From the NCBI RefSeq assembly GCF_048544455.1, contig NC_133529.1:55485401-55549400 (forward strand): 64,000 bases of DNA, given 5' to 3'. Numbering within the stretch: position 1 is the stretch's first letter; each line of letters starts with the position of its first letter. This DNA comes from Silene latifolia. Lineage: Eukaryota > Streptophyta > Magnoliopsida > Caryophyllales > Caryophyllaceae. The position numbers and the translations under genes are program-made. Under the pieces are notes generated by a model. The model had not been told where the DNA came from. It searched no databases and saw only the letters and a program-made list of their open reading frames with translations. Shown piece after piece: positions 47,426 to 58,026 of this stretch.

Positions 47426-48840
47426 GATCGCGTATCAATCATTAGCTGTTGTCTGCAGAGGTTGGACGTTAGGTGATTGGGGGTTAAGACGGGTACGTTG
47501 TTCTGCGTTGCCGCCCTCGATCGTTGTCGAGTTCTGATGATTGGGGTTCAACATCGGGGTAGCGCCCTATGTTATGGCTCCTTCTCATTGCCGAATTCCG
47601 GCGATTTGGGGTTAACGTCGTGGCAATGCACCGAGTCACCTCAATCTAATTGTCACGTCGTCCAAAATCTGCCAGGCATTGTTTTCTTTTTTGTCGTGGA
47701 GTAGGAACGAGGTATTACCGTTATGGTAACCACCTCTGCTTCCGCTGTTACTCCTTTGTTTTCCGTGTTGCTCCTTTTCTTTTTCGATCAAAAGGATAGG
47801 GAGTGCTTAGTTCGGTAGGTGGCAGATAGCCCCCAGTTCGTTGTTTTAGGCCAGTGTCTATATGATAAATACTTGTACCGGATCCTTTTTGTATGGTCAG
47901 TCTTTTGTATCAAATGTGTCTCGATGTATTTTGCGTGAGGCGGTTTGTATATATGTGTTTTTGGATTGTGGTTTATTTGTGATTTTTGGCTTTTTTGTGC
48001 CGTGTTTCGCAGAAGCGCTATCGGATGTCCGTTCCCCTTTGCTTTGCACTAGCTCCTGCATCGTTAGTGTAGAAAACATGCAACAGGTAGCACGTACATA
48101 TAAATGTAAACACGTAAAAGCATTTGATGGAAACAAAAAATTAACCACGATGTCTCGAAGTTAAAATTGAAGTTTAAATTGACATTTTGAAAATTCTGCG
48201 ACAAGTCGTCACGTTTGGATTTTTCAAAAGGAAATTGTTTTGAAATTTCGAGCAATTAATTCGTGTCTTAAATTAAATTGCATCGAATTTTGCTGAAAAT
48301 TGATTTGTAACTCGAAAAAATTAAAACTCAAAGCGTCAAGGGTGAATTTTAAAAACATATTTTTGCGAGTGTATTTGATTTTTGTGAGATCAAGACTCGG
48401 ATTTGCGAGAGCTTGAATTTTTGAAGAAAACTGACGTCGTTTATCAATTTTCGATTTTTGTGGAAGACGCGAAAAAGCAAAAAAAAAATCGGAATTTCGA
48501 CTGACATGGAAACGATCCGTAGCGGATCGGGGCGACTAGCCCTTCCCCCTTAAAAAAGAAGAGAAAAGACCCGTATGTTTAAAGGTTGCGTCATAGAAAC
48601 CGTATCGGATTTCGTAAAACGCGAAATTAAGGAAATATGAGTGTGAGAAAACACAAAACATCCTGGATAGGCCCGAAGAGGCGCGAGCCCTGTGGCGGGA
48701 GGTTTGAGGTGTCAGGTAGAAACACAACTTAAAAGGGACAATTCAAGGTGGGAATCCTGAGGAACAGCCCAAAGAGGCGCGAGTCCACCGGCGATAGAAG
48801 GGAGCTTCCCCTTTTTTCGGAAAAAGCGCTGATTGTTTTG
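47426..48840. other. Non-coding part of Tat B between antisense genes
   Basis: No gene seen. Parts resemble 34500-35210 in Tat A (GCCCCCAGTT, then the block ending TTCCCCCTTAAAAAA near 48542-48556). Two degraded GAAGAGGCGCGAG modules lie at 48673 and 48772. Confidence 0.55.
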
Positions 48841-48848
48841 TATAAATA
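48841..48848 (+). promoter_or_regulatory. TATA box of antisense ORF, Tat B
   Basis: TATAAATA, 94 bp ahead of the ATG at 48935. Matches the box at 35313 in copy A. Confidence 0.6.
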
Positions 48849-48934
48849 GGGACGTTTGTGCTTCATTGTTCCATAATCCGAAACACGAAAAACATCTCTG
48901 CCAAATCCTTTCTTCTTCTTCCACAAAATAATTC

Positions 48935-50392
48935 ATGGATGCTTTCGAGAATAGGTTGCAGGATTGGTGTCGGGATTTGTCACCTCCCAAAAAGTATCAA
49001 CTCGTTGTTATGGGAGTTGGTCAATTGGTGGTGCTTCGTCAAGTCAAGGTGCAATCCTCATTTCTTGAAGCATGCTCTCGGTTTTGGGATTCGAAACATC
49101 ACGTTTTCGTTTTCCCGAAAGGCAAAATTTGTCCTCTTGCCGAAGTAGTAGGTGCCATTGGTGAGTGGCTGGGTTGTGTTCCGGTGCTTCCCCCGACTCG
49201 GTTATGTTATAAGGAGAAGTTTCGTTCAATGTTAGGCTTGTCGACAAGTCAAGTCAACTTTCTCCTTCCTCCTCATGGTGTGGATATGTAGGGTCTTATC
49301 AACATTTTCTCCAACCGGTTGGATGTTAATGTTTCGGAGGTGGCTACGAGGAGGGCTCTTGCCTTCTGCCTAGTACATGCCTACCTCTTTGTTGATGACT
49401 TGAAGAAGGAGGGGCCAAAATGATATGGTAGCATGACCCTTGTGCATGTGGATGAGCAAATGGAGCATGGTAGTGATCCATCATGGTTGGTGCTTGGCGA
49501 GATCATCCAAGTTTTGGACAAGAAGGGCTCTTGTGGAGAAGCTTCCTCGTTTGGGTCTCCAAGGATCCTCCAAGTGTGGCTAATGGAGAGGCTAAGGTAT
49601 GTAGAGCCTCCGACCGATTCTTCTTCTTATTCCTTCCGTCACCTTACTATGAGGAAGAAATTGTACTCGGATAGTTTTGCATCCACCGAGGCCTATTGGA
49701 CCTCGAGATTGGTGGAGGAGGGTGGTCCTCACATCCGGTGGGTGGTGCCGTGGTGGCACGTGAGGTCCTTCACGGGGTTGCACATTCCGGTTACTAGTTC
49801 TTGTTTTTTTATGGTGGTGGGTTTGAAGGTTGCTTCCTTCATTTATCCCGAAAGGCTCATGAGGCAAATGAGGCATCAACAAAAGGTGCCCGCTCAAGAT
49901 ACTCTTGTCCAAGAGAGCGTTTTCCGGAACTTCGAGCTTGTGGAGGTCTTCGAAAGATGGTGGGCCACTCGGCCGCTTTTGGAGGTATCAAACCCCGTTC
50001 CCACGACATGGGTGACTCCCGCTTATGTCAAGTGGTCAAGTGCTCAAACCTTGGAGGAAAGGTCCAAATCTCGTAAGGACGAGGTTGTTGATTTGAAGTA
50101 TAGAGAGGTTGGCAAGGCCAGCCGTGCCTTCTTTGACGACTTTGTCGATGGAGCTAGCCCGGATGTGATGAGGCCACCAAAGAGGAGAAGCTCGTGTCCC
50201 AAAGAAGTAGTGGGCCGCATGTGGGCTCGTCTTGGACCGAGTATGGGGTCATGCAAGAGACCGGAGGCCGTCACCGTTGTAGATCCGTTGAGGATCCGTT
50301 CCGAAGAGGAAGTTCATGCTAGGCGGGCCTACAAGAAGAACAAGGGGAAGATGTACCCCGAGGGAAAAGGCAAAGGTATAATGGAAGAATGA
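48935..50392 (+). pseudogene. Antisense ORF of Tat element B, two in-frame stops, no intron
   Basis: One uninterrupted frame of 485 sense positions apart from TAG at 49289-49291 and TGA at 49421-49423. Homologous along its length to the intact copy at 35408-36905: FWDSKHHVFVFPKGKICPLA, then SPRILQVWLMERLRYVEPP, IRWVVPWWHVRSFTGLH, and the basic end KGKGIMEE. At the place where copy A has its 88-bp intron (after ILQ) this copy is continuous, so an intron was lost here or gained in A. No frameshift was seen, so decay is recent or slow. Confidence 0.8.
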
Positions 50393-50523
50393 AGACCTCC
50401 ATTACCTACTTTATTATTATGTTGTATTAGTGTTGTGATTTGTTATTATGTTGTACATGCTATGTCTTGTGTGTTTTATGCTAGTTTTACTATGTGAGGT
50501 GTCTTAGTGATGTGACCATTATT
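50393..50523. other. 3' flank of antisense ORF, Tat B
   Basis: AT-rich, similar in character to 36906-37040 in Tat A. No gene. Confidence 0.5.
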
Positions 50524-52252
50524 TGAGCATATTTAGTCCCCGAATTAGCCTCGTTCCTATGCTTTTTAGTGCATATTTGGGTCATTTACTATCTTTAGTC
50601 CTTTGTTTTGCATATTCTTTGAGGTTTTGTTTCCTTGGTAGGAGAGGAGTGCAAACCTTGCATTTTCATGGCAAAATAGAGCTAAATTGATCGAATCTAA
50701 TGACCAAGCATCAAAGAGAAGACAAGACTAGAAGGCCTTTGTACATATTATAGTAGATGGGCAATGATGAAGAAATCCTTGCATCCCCGACTAAATCCCG
50801 CATGATTATTGGAAGAAGAGAAGAAGAAAAGAAGAAAATAAAGGCTGGGATGAGGGACGCTCGTCCAACCTGGCAGGACGCCCGTCCAACACTTCAAGAA
50901 TCCGAGCGTCTTTGCCATAGGGACGCCCGTCCAACCACTCCCCAATCCGCTCGTCCAAGCATCAATCGGCCTGTCCAGCCACCCCAGAATCCGCTCGTCC
51001 CGACCCTTGGATGCCCGGATTGTCTTACAGGCCCATACGTCCTCTTCTCCCCTCCATTAAAGATGCGCATATTTTCGGAAGACCGGCAAAAAGGAGACCC
51101 GCATCTTTTTCTGAGAGGAGCGATTCCTCAAGGACTTAATCGTCATTTAAGCCCTTAGTAAACCCTAATTTGTGTACCTAATCCCCACTATAAATACCCC
51201 ATTAGTCTAATTAGATTAATCATGTTCTTCTTATCAATCTTTAGTGTAGCTTATATCATTCTAATCTCTTCTTAATCTTGTAATCAACTTCTAATCAAAT
51301 AATAATACAAATCTCATTTCTTTAATTTCTCTTTTGTTCATCTTTTATTTTGGGTAATTGAAGATTATTTGGGTTATTATTGGGAGATTGACAACCTTCC
51401 AATCAATCATCAAGTACTTCTATTATTCTTTGCTTTATTTTGGAATCATTATTAGGTATAATTCTCTTAATCCCTTTTTAATTATTGTTAATCATCTTCA
51501 TTTATTCATCATGTTTTGCTTTGTTAATATGATTGACAACCTTGCTAACATGCTAAACTTGATAATGAGTGAGTAGTTTCCTTAACTAGGGTTAATGGGT
51601 AATTAGGGGAAACCAACATGGGGGATGATTCATGCTTAATTTAATATGTTTTCATAATTTATTTGCTTGCTTGTTGTGATCTCAACTTATGCACATGTTA
51701 TGTTTGATGAAATGCGAGCCTATGAATCCTTGCATTTTTTACCCATCACTTACCTTTTCAATGAGACTTGTAAGACATAAACCAACTCGAGTCTCATTAG
51801 ACCATGCATATAGTTGAGTAGGGAGGACTAAGTCGACTTGTAGGTGTTGTACAATCTAATCGATTCGGCTCCGGGACCCAAACCTTCCTAGGATTGTAAG
51901 ATATAAACCAACTCGATCCATCACAACAATAATTGCTTGCTTAAAATTTGAGCATATGTTTGTATGATCAATTCCCATGAATCCCCTATGACCCCATGAC
52001 ACCCTAGTGCTTTTAATCAATTGTTTACATCTCATTTTAATCATCTTGCTTGTTTACTTTTATTGCTATTTAGTTTAGTGATCTTCTTATCTCAACCCAA
52101 ATTGTGACACCCCTAGACACCGCTACTTGCAATCGAAAATCCTACATCAATACCCGTCCCTTGGGATCCGACCTTTACTTGCCTCTTTACTAATAGTAGA
52201 GTTGTTTGTGAAGTTATAAATATTGTTTTGGTCTAGGTGCTCCTAACGACAA
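50524..52252 (+). repeat. Solo LTR, Athila-like, with GGACG(A/C)(C/G)CGTCC motifs
   Basis: Begins TGAGCATATTTAGTCCCC and runs to a terminus typical of Athila LTRs (ATCCGACCTTTACTTGCC, then AGAGTTGTTTGTGAAG near 52168-52220). The exact 3' end is uncertain (perhaps ...AACGACA at 52252). No clear target duplication was found. There is no primer site, coding region or second LTR, so it looks like a solo LTR. A TATA box (CTATAAATA) lies at 51189-51197. Confidence 0.6.
50846..51005. repeat. Cluster of GGACGCCCGTCC-type palindromic motifs
   Basis: About eight copies of (G)GACG(C/A)(C/T)CGTCCAA or CGCTCGTCC in 160 bases inside the solo LTR. Partly self-complementary. Confidence 0.8.
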
Positions 52253-52619
52253 GTAACCGAAAATTAAGCTCCAAGTGAGTCCCACCACTTAGTCGACATC
52301 TTAGCCTTGACAAGTTGTAGACTTGCCGAGCTTTATTTGTTGTTGAATTTGTAATCCTTCTCATTATTAATTAAATAAGAGAATTGCTTGTGTCGAAAAA
52401 GTTGTGAACGCTTGTTTCTTCCATCCATTTTGTAAAGGCAATTCGGCTTGAATTATCCTAAACATTGCACTTGGGAAATGGGATTTTTGTGGAAAGGGAG
52501 AAAGGCTTCTTTCTGTGTTTTTGTGGAAAAGGGAATGTTGTTCCCTCTCTCTTTTTTGAGTTGGTATGGGTGATTGATTTTCGATCATGGGGATGTTTTT
52601 TTTTTATTATTATGGGGAT
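52253..52619. other. Tat B spacer after the solo LTR
   Basis: No gene seen. Probably 3' non-coding Tat sequence plus the unresolved end of the solo LTR. Confidence 0.4.
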
Positions 52620-52925
52620 GGTTGTATCCTTCTTGTGTAAGAAAGGACTGCCTACGTATCCACCTGAAAAGGTGAAATCAAACCATGTTCGTAGTTCGGG
52701 ATATTTTGTAGATTTATTTGGGTTTTGTGGTTGTATCCTTCTTGTATAAGAAAGGACTGCCTACGTATCCACCTGAAAAGGTGAAATCAAACCATGTTCG
52801 TAGTTCGGGATATTTTGTAGATTTATTTGGGTTTTGTGGTTGTATCCTTCTTGTATAAGAAAGGACTGCCTACGTATCCACCTGAAAAGGTGAAATCAAA
52901 CCATGCACGTAGTTCAGGTGTTTTT
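52620..52925. repeat. 109-bp tandem repeat, about 2.8 copies
   Basis: Units starting GGTTGTATCC at 52620, 52729 and 52838, each with GACTGCCTACGTATCC and GTGAAATCAAACC. One related unit lies at 37139-37210 in Tat A. Confidence 0.95.
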
Positions 52926-53107
52926 GTTTGAGTGCAAATGGATGTTGCCTTTGACAGATCAAAGGGCATTTGAAACGGGCAAGGTGCCGCAACTTAGACT
53001 CAATAAAACATGCAATTTCAAATCAGAACGCGTTGAGGAACTTGACTTGAAAGGGTTAAGGTGGTCGCTAGTTGTAAAACTAGGGTGAGGTTGTTGGTCA
53101 CTACGGT

Positions 53108-53293
53108 TCAAAGGTAGTATTTCTTCAGTTGGTCTAGGTTGGTCGGGTTTGTAAAATCCTCCCCGTCTAGGTCACTCAGTCTCACTGCGCCCCCCGAAAG
53201 TATTTTCTTTACCAGGTATGGCCCGGCCCAATTGGGTTTGAATTTTCCCCTCGGATCGATGGGTAATGGTGCTCGAACCGACTTGAGGACCAA
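53108..53293 (-). pseudogene. pol: Integrase C-terminal tail of Tat B
   Basis: Reads VLKSVRAPLPIDPRGKFKPN, then WAGPYLVKKILSGGAVRLSD, ending LKKYYL and a stop. Separated from the integrase core by stops and a frame change between 53422 and 53293. Confidence 0.85.
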
Positions 53294-53421
53294 GTCGCCT
53301 TCCTTGATGTTCTGGGGTTAACCTTCTTGTTGAATGCCCGTTGTATACGTCGTTAGTATAGCTGGACGTTGGGTAGGGCATTGAGTCGCCGTTCGTCTAG
53401 AAGCGTAAGTTCTTCGAACCT

Positions 53422-54105
53422 TCAACGGGTCCATTCCGCCTCAGGGATTTGACTTTCCAGTAGGATGCATAGAGATGGGACCTCTAATTCTACCGGCTGA
53501 ACTGCCTCCATACCGTATGCTAGGTAAAAGGGTGTTGCTCCTGTCGGTGTTCGAATTGAGGTTCGGTATCCCCAGAGAGAGAATGGGAGTTTGCTCGGCC
53601 AATCGCGGTAATTATCTTGTATTTTCTTGATAATGGTGACAAGAGTTTTGTTTGCTGCCTCCACCGCTCCGTTGGTTTGGGGACGGTAGGGGGATGATCG
53701 ATGTCGTTTGATCTTTTTTTTGTCCAGCAAGGCTTGTGTTTCCGCCCGTAAGTGAGAGCCTTGATCACTGATGATTTCATGGGGTACCCCATATCTGCAG
53801 ATGATATTGTCCTGGATGAACTTGGCCACTTGTTTGGCGGTCAAGACTGCATAAGACTGTGCTTCCACCCATTTGGTGAAATAGTCGATGGCAACGAGGA
53901 CGAAGCAATGTCCTTTAGTGCCTATCGGGTTGACTTTCCCGATGATGTCGATGCCCCAGGTCGAGAAAGGCCAGGGTGATGTCATGGTGTATAAAAGGGA
54001 TGATGGTATATGTTGTATGTTGGCGAAGATTTGGCAATTGTGGAAATGTTTGACGTAGTTGCGGCAATCGGCTTCCATGGTGGTCCAGTAGTAGCCTAAC
54101 CGCAT
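53422..54105 (-). pseudogene. pol: Integrase core of Tat B
   Basis: 227 codons. The integrase triad is visible: D53 (WGIDIIG), D114 (IISDQGSHL) and E149 (NGAVEAANKT). Part of the zinc finger (C14, C24) is at the start; its histidines belong to the end of the previous frame. It is in the same frame as the RT ORF upstream, separated by one TGA at 54112-54114. A TGA closes it at 53422. Confidence 0.88.
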
Positions 54106-54111
54106 GATTTT

Positions 54112-56559
54112 TCAGGTCAGCATTATTGCGCTCATGTGGGGGCCACATTCTCCGTCGTGGACCTCTCCTATGACTTTTTTTGCTTTGTGATGGTCAATGC
54201 AAAGGAGGAGAAGCCCCTGGGGTGTTCTTTTGTATAATTGTTCTTGGTTTGTCACGAATTGTGATGCAAGTAAATGGATGGCTTGGTACCAAGGTTCATC
54301 ATGGTTTTCCTCGTTGTTGATGGCGCAAATGTGAGCTGGCTCGCTCCTTCTCTCGACACATAGGGGCATCGATATCATGTCGTTAGGTATGTTGACGAGC
54401 GCGGCAAGTTTTGCCAGGGCATCTGCAAATTGATTTTCCTCCCGTGGCAAGTGGAAGTAATCGACTTGGTCGAAGAATTCGGCCTCTTGATTGATTTTCG
54501 CTCGGTAGGGTGATAAGTTGTCGCTTCGGATTTTCCATGATCTGGACACCTGATTGATGATGAGCGAGGAATCGCCGTGGACCCTCAGTCTCTTGATGCC
54601 AAGTGTTATGGCGGCTTGTAGGCCGATAAGGCATGCTTCATATTCGGCGGCATTGTTGGTGACGGCAAATTCTAGTTTGACCGAGATCGGAACATGTTCT
54701 ACCTCTGGTGATATTAGAAGGATTCCTACCCCGAAGCCTCTCAGATTAGATGCACCCTCGAAGTATAGGTCCCATGCGTCGGAGTCGGCAAAAAGGATGT
54801 CTTCATGAGGAAGTGACCATGTGTCGGTCGTTGGGTCCTCGTTGACGGGATTTTCTGCTAGGAAATCAGCGACTGCCCTTCCCTTGATAACCTTTAGGGG
54901 CACGAGCTTGAGATCAAACTCGGATAGCATGAGTGTCCATCTAGACAACCTTCCATTTAGTACGGGTTTTTCGAAGATGTATTTGACCGGGTCCATCTTG
55001 GAGTAGATGTGAACCGTGTAGCTGAGCATGTAGTGCCGCAGCTTCTTTGTTGACCATACTAGGGCAAGGCATGTCTTTTCCAGTTGGGTATACCTTGTCT
55101 CATATTCGATGAACTTTTTGCTGATGTAGTGGATGGCTCGTTCTTCGCCGTTGACTGTTTGTGCTAGCATTGCTCCCATGGCCATGTCGGTGACAGTCAG
55201 GTATAGGGATAAGGGAATTCCTTGTTGAGGTGGCATGAGGACAGGAGGTTTGGATAGGATTTCCTTTATCCTGTCGAAGTCCTTTTCACAGTCGTCATCC
55301 CAATCGGTGTGATCGGAGGCGCGAAGCTTCTTGAAGATCGGTTCACAAATCATAGTGAGCTTGGCTATGAAGCGGCTGATGTACTGAACCTGACCAAGAA
55401 ATCCCCGAATCTCCTTCTCGTTCTTAGGCCGAGGCATTTGTTGAAGGGCTTTGATTCTGATTGGATCAATCTCAATGCCTCTTTTGCTTACGACATGTCC
55501 CAGGAGCTTTCCGGAGGTGACCCCGAATGCACATTTCTGAGGATTTAGTCTCATGTTGTATTTCCGCAGACGAGCAAAAATTTTTCGAAGGGCGCTGATG
55601 TGGCCGTCCCGTTCTTTTGATTTGACGATCATGTCATCGACATATACCTCTGCTTCCTTGTGCATCATATCATGTAGGAGAGTGGTAGAGGTTCTTTGAT
55701 AGGTTGCTCCGGCGTTGATGAGGCCAAAGGGCATGACCGTGTAGCAGTATGTACCCCACTGTGTGGTGAATGCAGTCCTGTGCATGTCTTCCTCAGCCAT
55801 TTTGATCTGGTTGTACCCAGCATACCCGTCCATGAATGATTGGAGGGCGTGCTCGGCGGTATTGTCCACCAGGATGTCAACATGTGCCAAAGGGAAGTCG
55901 TCCTTTGGACTTGCTTTGTTCAGATCCCTGAAGTCGACGCAAACCCAAATTCTTCCGTCCTTCTTGGGCACAGGAACAATGTTGGCCACCCAGTCAGAGT
56001 ATTCACACACTTTGATGAACCCAGCCTTGAACTGTTTATCCACTTCTTCCTTGATTTTCAGGGCCCACTCAGGGCGCATTCGGCGCAACTTTTGCTTTAT
56101 GGGTATAGCTCCGGGTTTAATGGGTATCATATGCTCTGCAATCTCCCTGTCGATCCCAGGCATGTATCTGTAGGACCAAGCGAATACGTCCTTGTATTCG
56201 TGTAGGAGGTCAATGAATTGTTGTCTTTCCGAGGGGTCAAGGGTTGTCTCTATCCTAAGTTCTTGAGGTGTGTTGTCGGTCCCTTCGTTAATAGGTTCGG
56301 TCTCCTCAATGATGGGGGTCCTGGTTTCCTGTTTGTCAAGTTCTTTGGCTAGGTGAGGTGGGTAGTCACTCAAGTCAAATTCCTCATAGTCATTCAGAAT
56401 TGCATTGTAGTTAAATTGAGACGAGTCATAAGCAAACTTAGCGTTCATTAAGTCGACTCGAGCGAAAAGCTCAGATAGGACAGACATCTCATGGGCAGTC
56501 AGAGGCGACACAGCAGAGGAGGTGCCCCCTGGAACAAGCTCCAGGTTGTCACCTTCCAT
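54112..56559 (-). CDS. pol: Tat B reverse transcriptase, RNase H and archaeal-type RNase H
   Basis: 815 open codons. RT spans about residues 105-400, active site YVDDMIVKS (306-314). A first RNase H follows (about 440-570, ending VADFLAEN). Residues 595-720 are a second RNase H (DLYFEGASN, NNAAEYEACL, HGDSSLI, FADALA), the archaeal-type domain that marks the Tat/Ogre lineage. The first acidic residue of that domain, usually D, reads E601 here. The ATG at 56559 is probably internal: the frame is cut 8 bases upstream by the Athila-like LTR at 56568, which removed the protease and gag. It ends at a TGA, after which integrase continues in frame. Confidence 0.9.
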   Translation of the reverse strand: MEGDNLELVPGGTSSAVSPLTAHEMSVLSELFARVDLMNAKFAYDSSQFNYNAILNDYEEFDLSDYPPHLAKELDKQETRTPIIEETEPINEGTDNTPQELRIETTLDPSERQQFIDLLHEYKDVFAWSYRYMPGIDREIAEHMIPIKPGAIPIKQKLRRMRPEWALKIKEEVDKQFKAGFIKVCEYSDWVANIVPVPKKDGRIWVCVDFRDLNKASPKDDFPLAHVDILVDNTAEHALQSFMDGYAGYNQIKMAEEDMHRTAFTTQWGTYCYTVMPFGLINAGATYQRTSTTLLHDMMHKEAEVYVDDMIVKSKERDGHISALRKIFARLRKYNMRLNPQKCAFGVTSGKLLGHVVSKRGIEIDPIRIKALQQMPRPKNEKEIRGFLGQVQYISRFIAKLTMICEPIFKKLRASDHTDWDDDCEKDFDRIKEILSKPPVLMPPQQGIPLSLYLTVTDMAMGAMLAQTVNGEERAIHYISKKFIEYETRYTQLEKTCLALVWSTKKLRHYMLSYTVHIYSKMDPVKYIFEKPVLNGRLSRWTLMLSEFDLKLVPLKVIKGRAVADFLAENPVNEDPTTDTWSLPHEDILFADSDAWDLYFEGASNLRGFGVGILLISPEVEHVPISVKLEFAVTNNAAEYEACLIGLQAAITLGIKRLRVHGDSSLIINQVSRSWKIRSDNLSPYRAKINQEAEFFDQVDYFHLPREENQFADALAKLAALVNIPNDMISMPLCVERRSEPAHICAINNEENHDEPWYQAIHLLASQFVTNQEQLYKRTPQGLLLLCIDHHKAKKVIGEVHDGECGPHMSAIMLT

Positions 56560-56567
56560 GGGAGTGG

Positions 56568-58026
56568 TGATACCGTCGTTTCAGTACCAAAAATAAATAC
56601 CTAGCTACTACTGACTGAAGTTAGTGGTAAGTAGGGTCGGTCTCCACAGGGAGGCGGTCACTATCTACTTGTCTATTCGGTCTGTCTACGTCACGAGATG
56701 GGGGTTTTAAATATTTGAACTAAACTAATAAGATTAAGGCAAGAGAAAAATGAATAAGAGAAATTAACAGAAGAAAGAGGGAACTAGGATGTCGGTTCAT
56801 CAATGAACGTCGATTAATTGCAGTTAAGGTCACAGATTAGTCGATGTGTAAGTCTAAGGGGCAACGAATATCTCCTTCCGGTCTCAATTCGCCCTAAAAT
56901 GCTAGTAGCTTAACTTCTGCCCTCACTTAAAGCATCCTATTGCTCACTGCAGTTCTCACCCCTTCCAACCTTCCGGTCTAGGTCAAGGCTTACCAAAGTT
57001 AAATAAGCTAATTGCGTCGACTCAACTAGCAAGATACAATTATAGCAGTGATTAACAACATAGACTAAAACAACAACGACAAATCTATAAACCTAATTAG
57101 CAATTAACAACAGTCCATCGAATCACCTAATCCTAGCAGAGAAATTAGCTAGACATAATAAAGGGAAGAGCAAATGGTAAAAGAATAAACATTAAATAAA
57201 GAGAGGAAAAGAGAAAGGAGAATTACAGAGTAAAATACGGAAAGCAGATAACAGTAGAAAAATAACAGGGAAAACGTATTGTAACGTAGTGTATGACATA
57301 GGGAAGAGGATTACAAATGACGTCCCACTTCCTATTTATAAGAAAATAGAACTTTTTATTTAACCTAATGACGGATTAAAGCTAAAAAGGCCCGAGCCCA
57401 ATAGAAACCACTCGATCGAGCCCTTTTAAACTACTCGATCGAGTAAAATAAAGCTCAAACCACTCGATCGAGTAGAAAATCTACTCAAACGAGTAAACCC
57501 TAAATTGAAACTACTCGATCGAGTAGAAAAAGGAGTCGGTCGAGTAAAATTGTACTCGATCGAGTACTTTCCAGCGCACAATTCCTGCTTTGCGCACTGA
57601 ACTTCAAACGGCTTCCATTTCTTCGTTACTTGGGCAAACAGGGCGATTCCGGTGGTGTTGGAAAGCTAAGAGAACAAGCTTTCATCTCCAATTAGAATCA
57701 CCTGAAAATCAATTGTAGAAACCGAGATATGGTTCTTCAAAGTAGGCACTAGCAATTTGAAGTTCTTCCTTTGCTCGCCTAGCTATCTTTCTTCTTTGCG
57801 CATCTCAAAATAGCTACATTCCCGCTCCAAATTCACTCTTCCTCCAAATTCATGCTAAACGGCCGGTAAAAGGCTCGATTTCACTATTTTCTGGTCCATT
57901 CCTGCAAATAAGGCAAAGCAAACAAAAGTAGCATATTCGGGGCATTTCGTAGCATAAAACTACGATAATAGCATAGAAATACGTGCATAAAAAGGCCAAA
58001 AAGGACTATATAAAATGCACGTATCA
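56568..58026 (-). repeat. 3' LTR of Athila-like element (1459 bp)
   Basis: On the - strand starts TGATACGTGCAT at 58026, after the purine-rich tract GGTTTGGGGAGATT, and ends GACGGTATCA at 56568. Candidate 5-bp target duplication AGTGG at 56563-56567; the other side is not visible. Carries the ACTCGATCGAGT cluster at 57409-57566. Confidence 0.85.
57409..57566. repeat. ACTCGATCGAGT palindrome cluster in Athila-like LTR
   Basis: Perfect 12-bp palindromes at 57433, 57462, 57513 and 57554, a near copy at 57409, and degenerate ones near 57483 and 57534. The same cluster lies at 61605-61755 in the second LTR. Confidence 0.95.

Larger units (their letters stand above)
46412..56567 (-). mobile_element. 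Tat-like Ty3 element B, partial
   Basis: On the - strand: RT, RNase H and archaeal-type RNase H (56559-54112), integrase (54105-53108), a 109-bp tandem repeat, a solo Athila-like LTR insertion, an antisense ORF pseudogene (48935-50392), and the 5' end of an antisense PMD gene. The gag side is cut by the Athila-like LTR at 56568; the 3' side, including its LTR, is lost at the Copia 3 junction (46412). Confidence 0.75.

Noticed and set aside
46966..47427. A 153-codon + strand ORF
   Set aside because: Most of it is T/G-rich intron sequence read through (strings of F, L, C, W). Only the part after the acceptor at 47293 looks like an exon, and that is reported as part of the PMD-type remnant.
54554..56205. 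Several + strand ORFs of 60-136 codons
   Set aside because: All lie opposite the long Tat B RT/RNase H frame and show no family features.
57409..57566. Regularly recurring ACTCGATCGAGT, considered as a CRISPR-like array
   Set aside because: The repeats are 12-bp palindromes with uneven spacing of 30-50 bases in a plant LTR; no cas genes and no leader.
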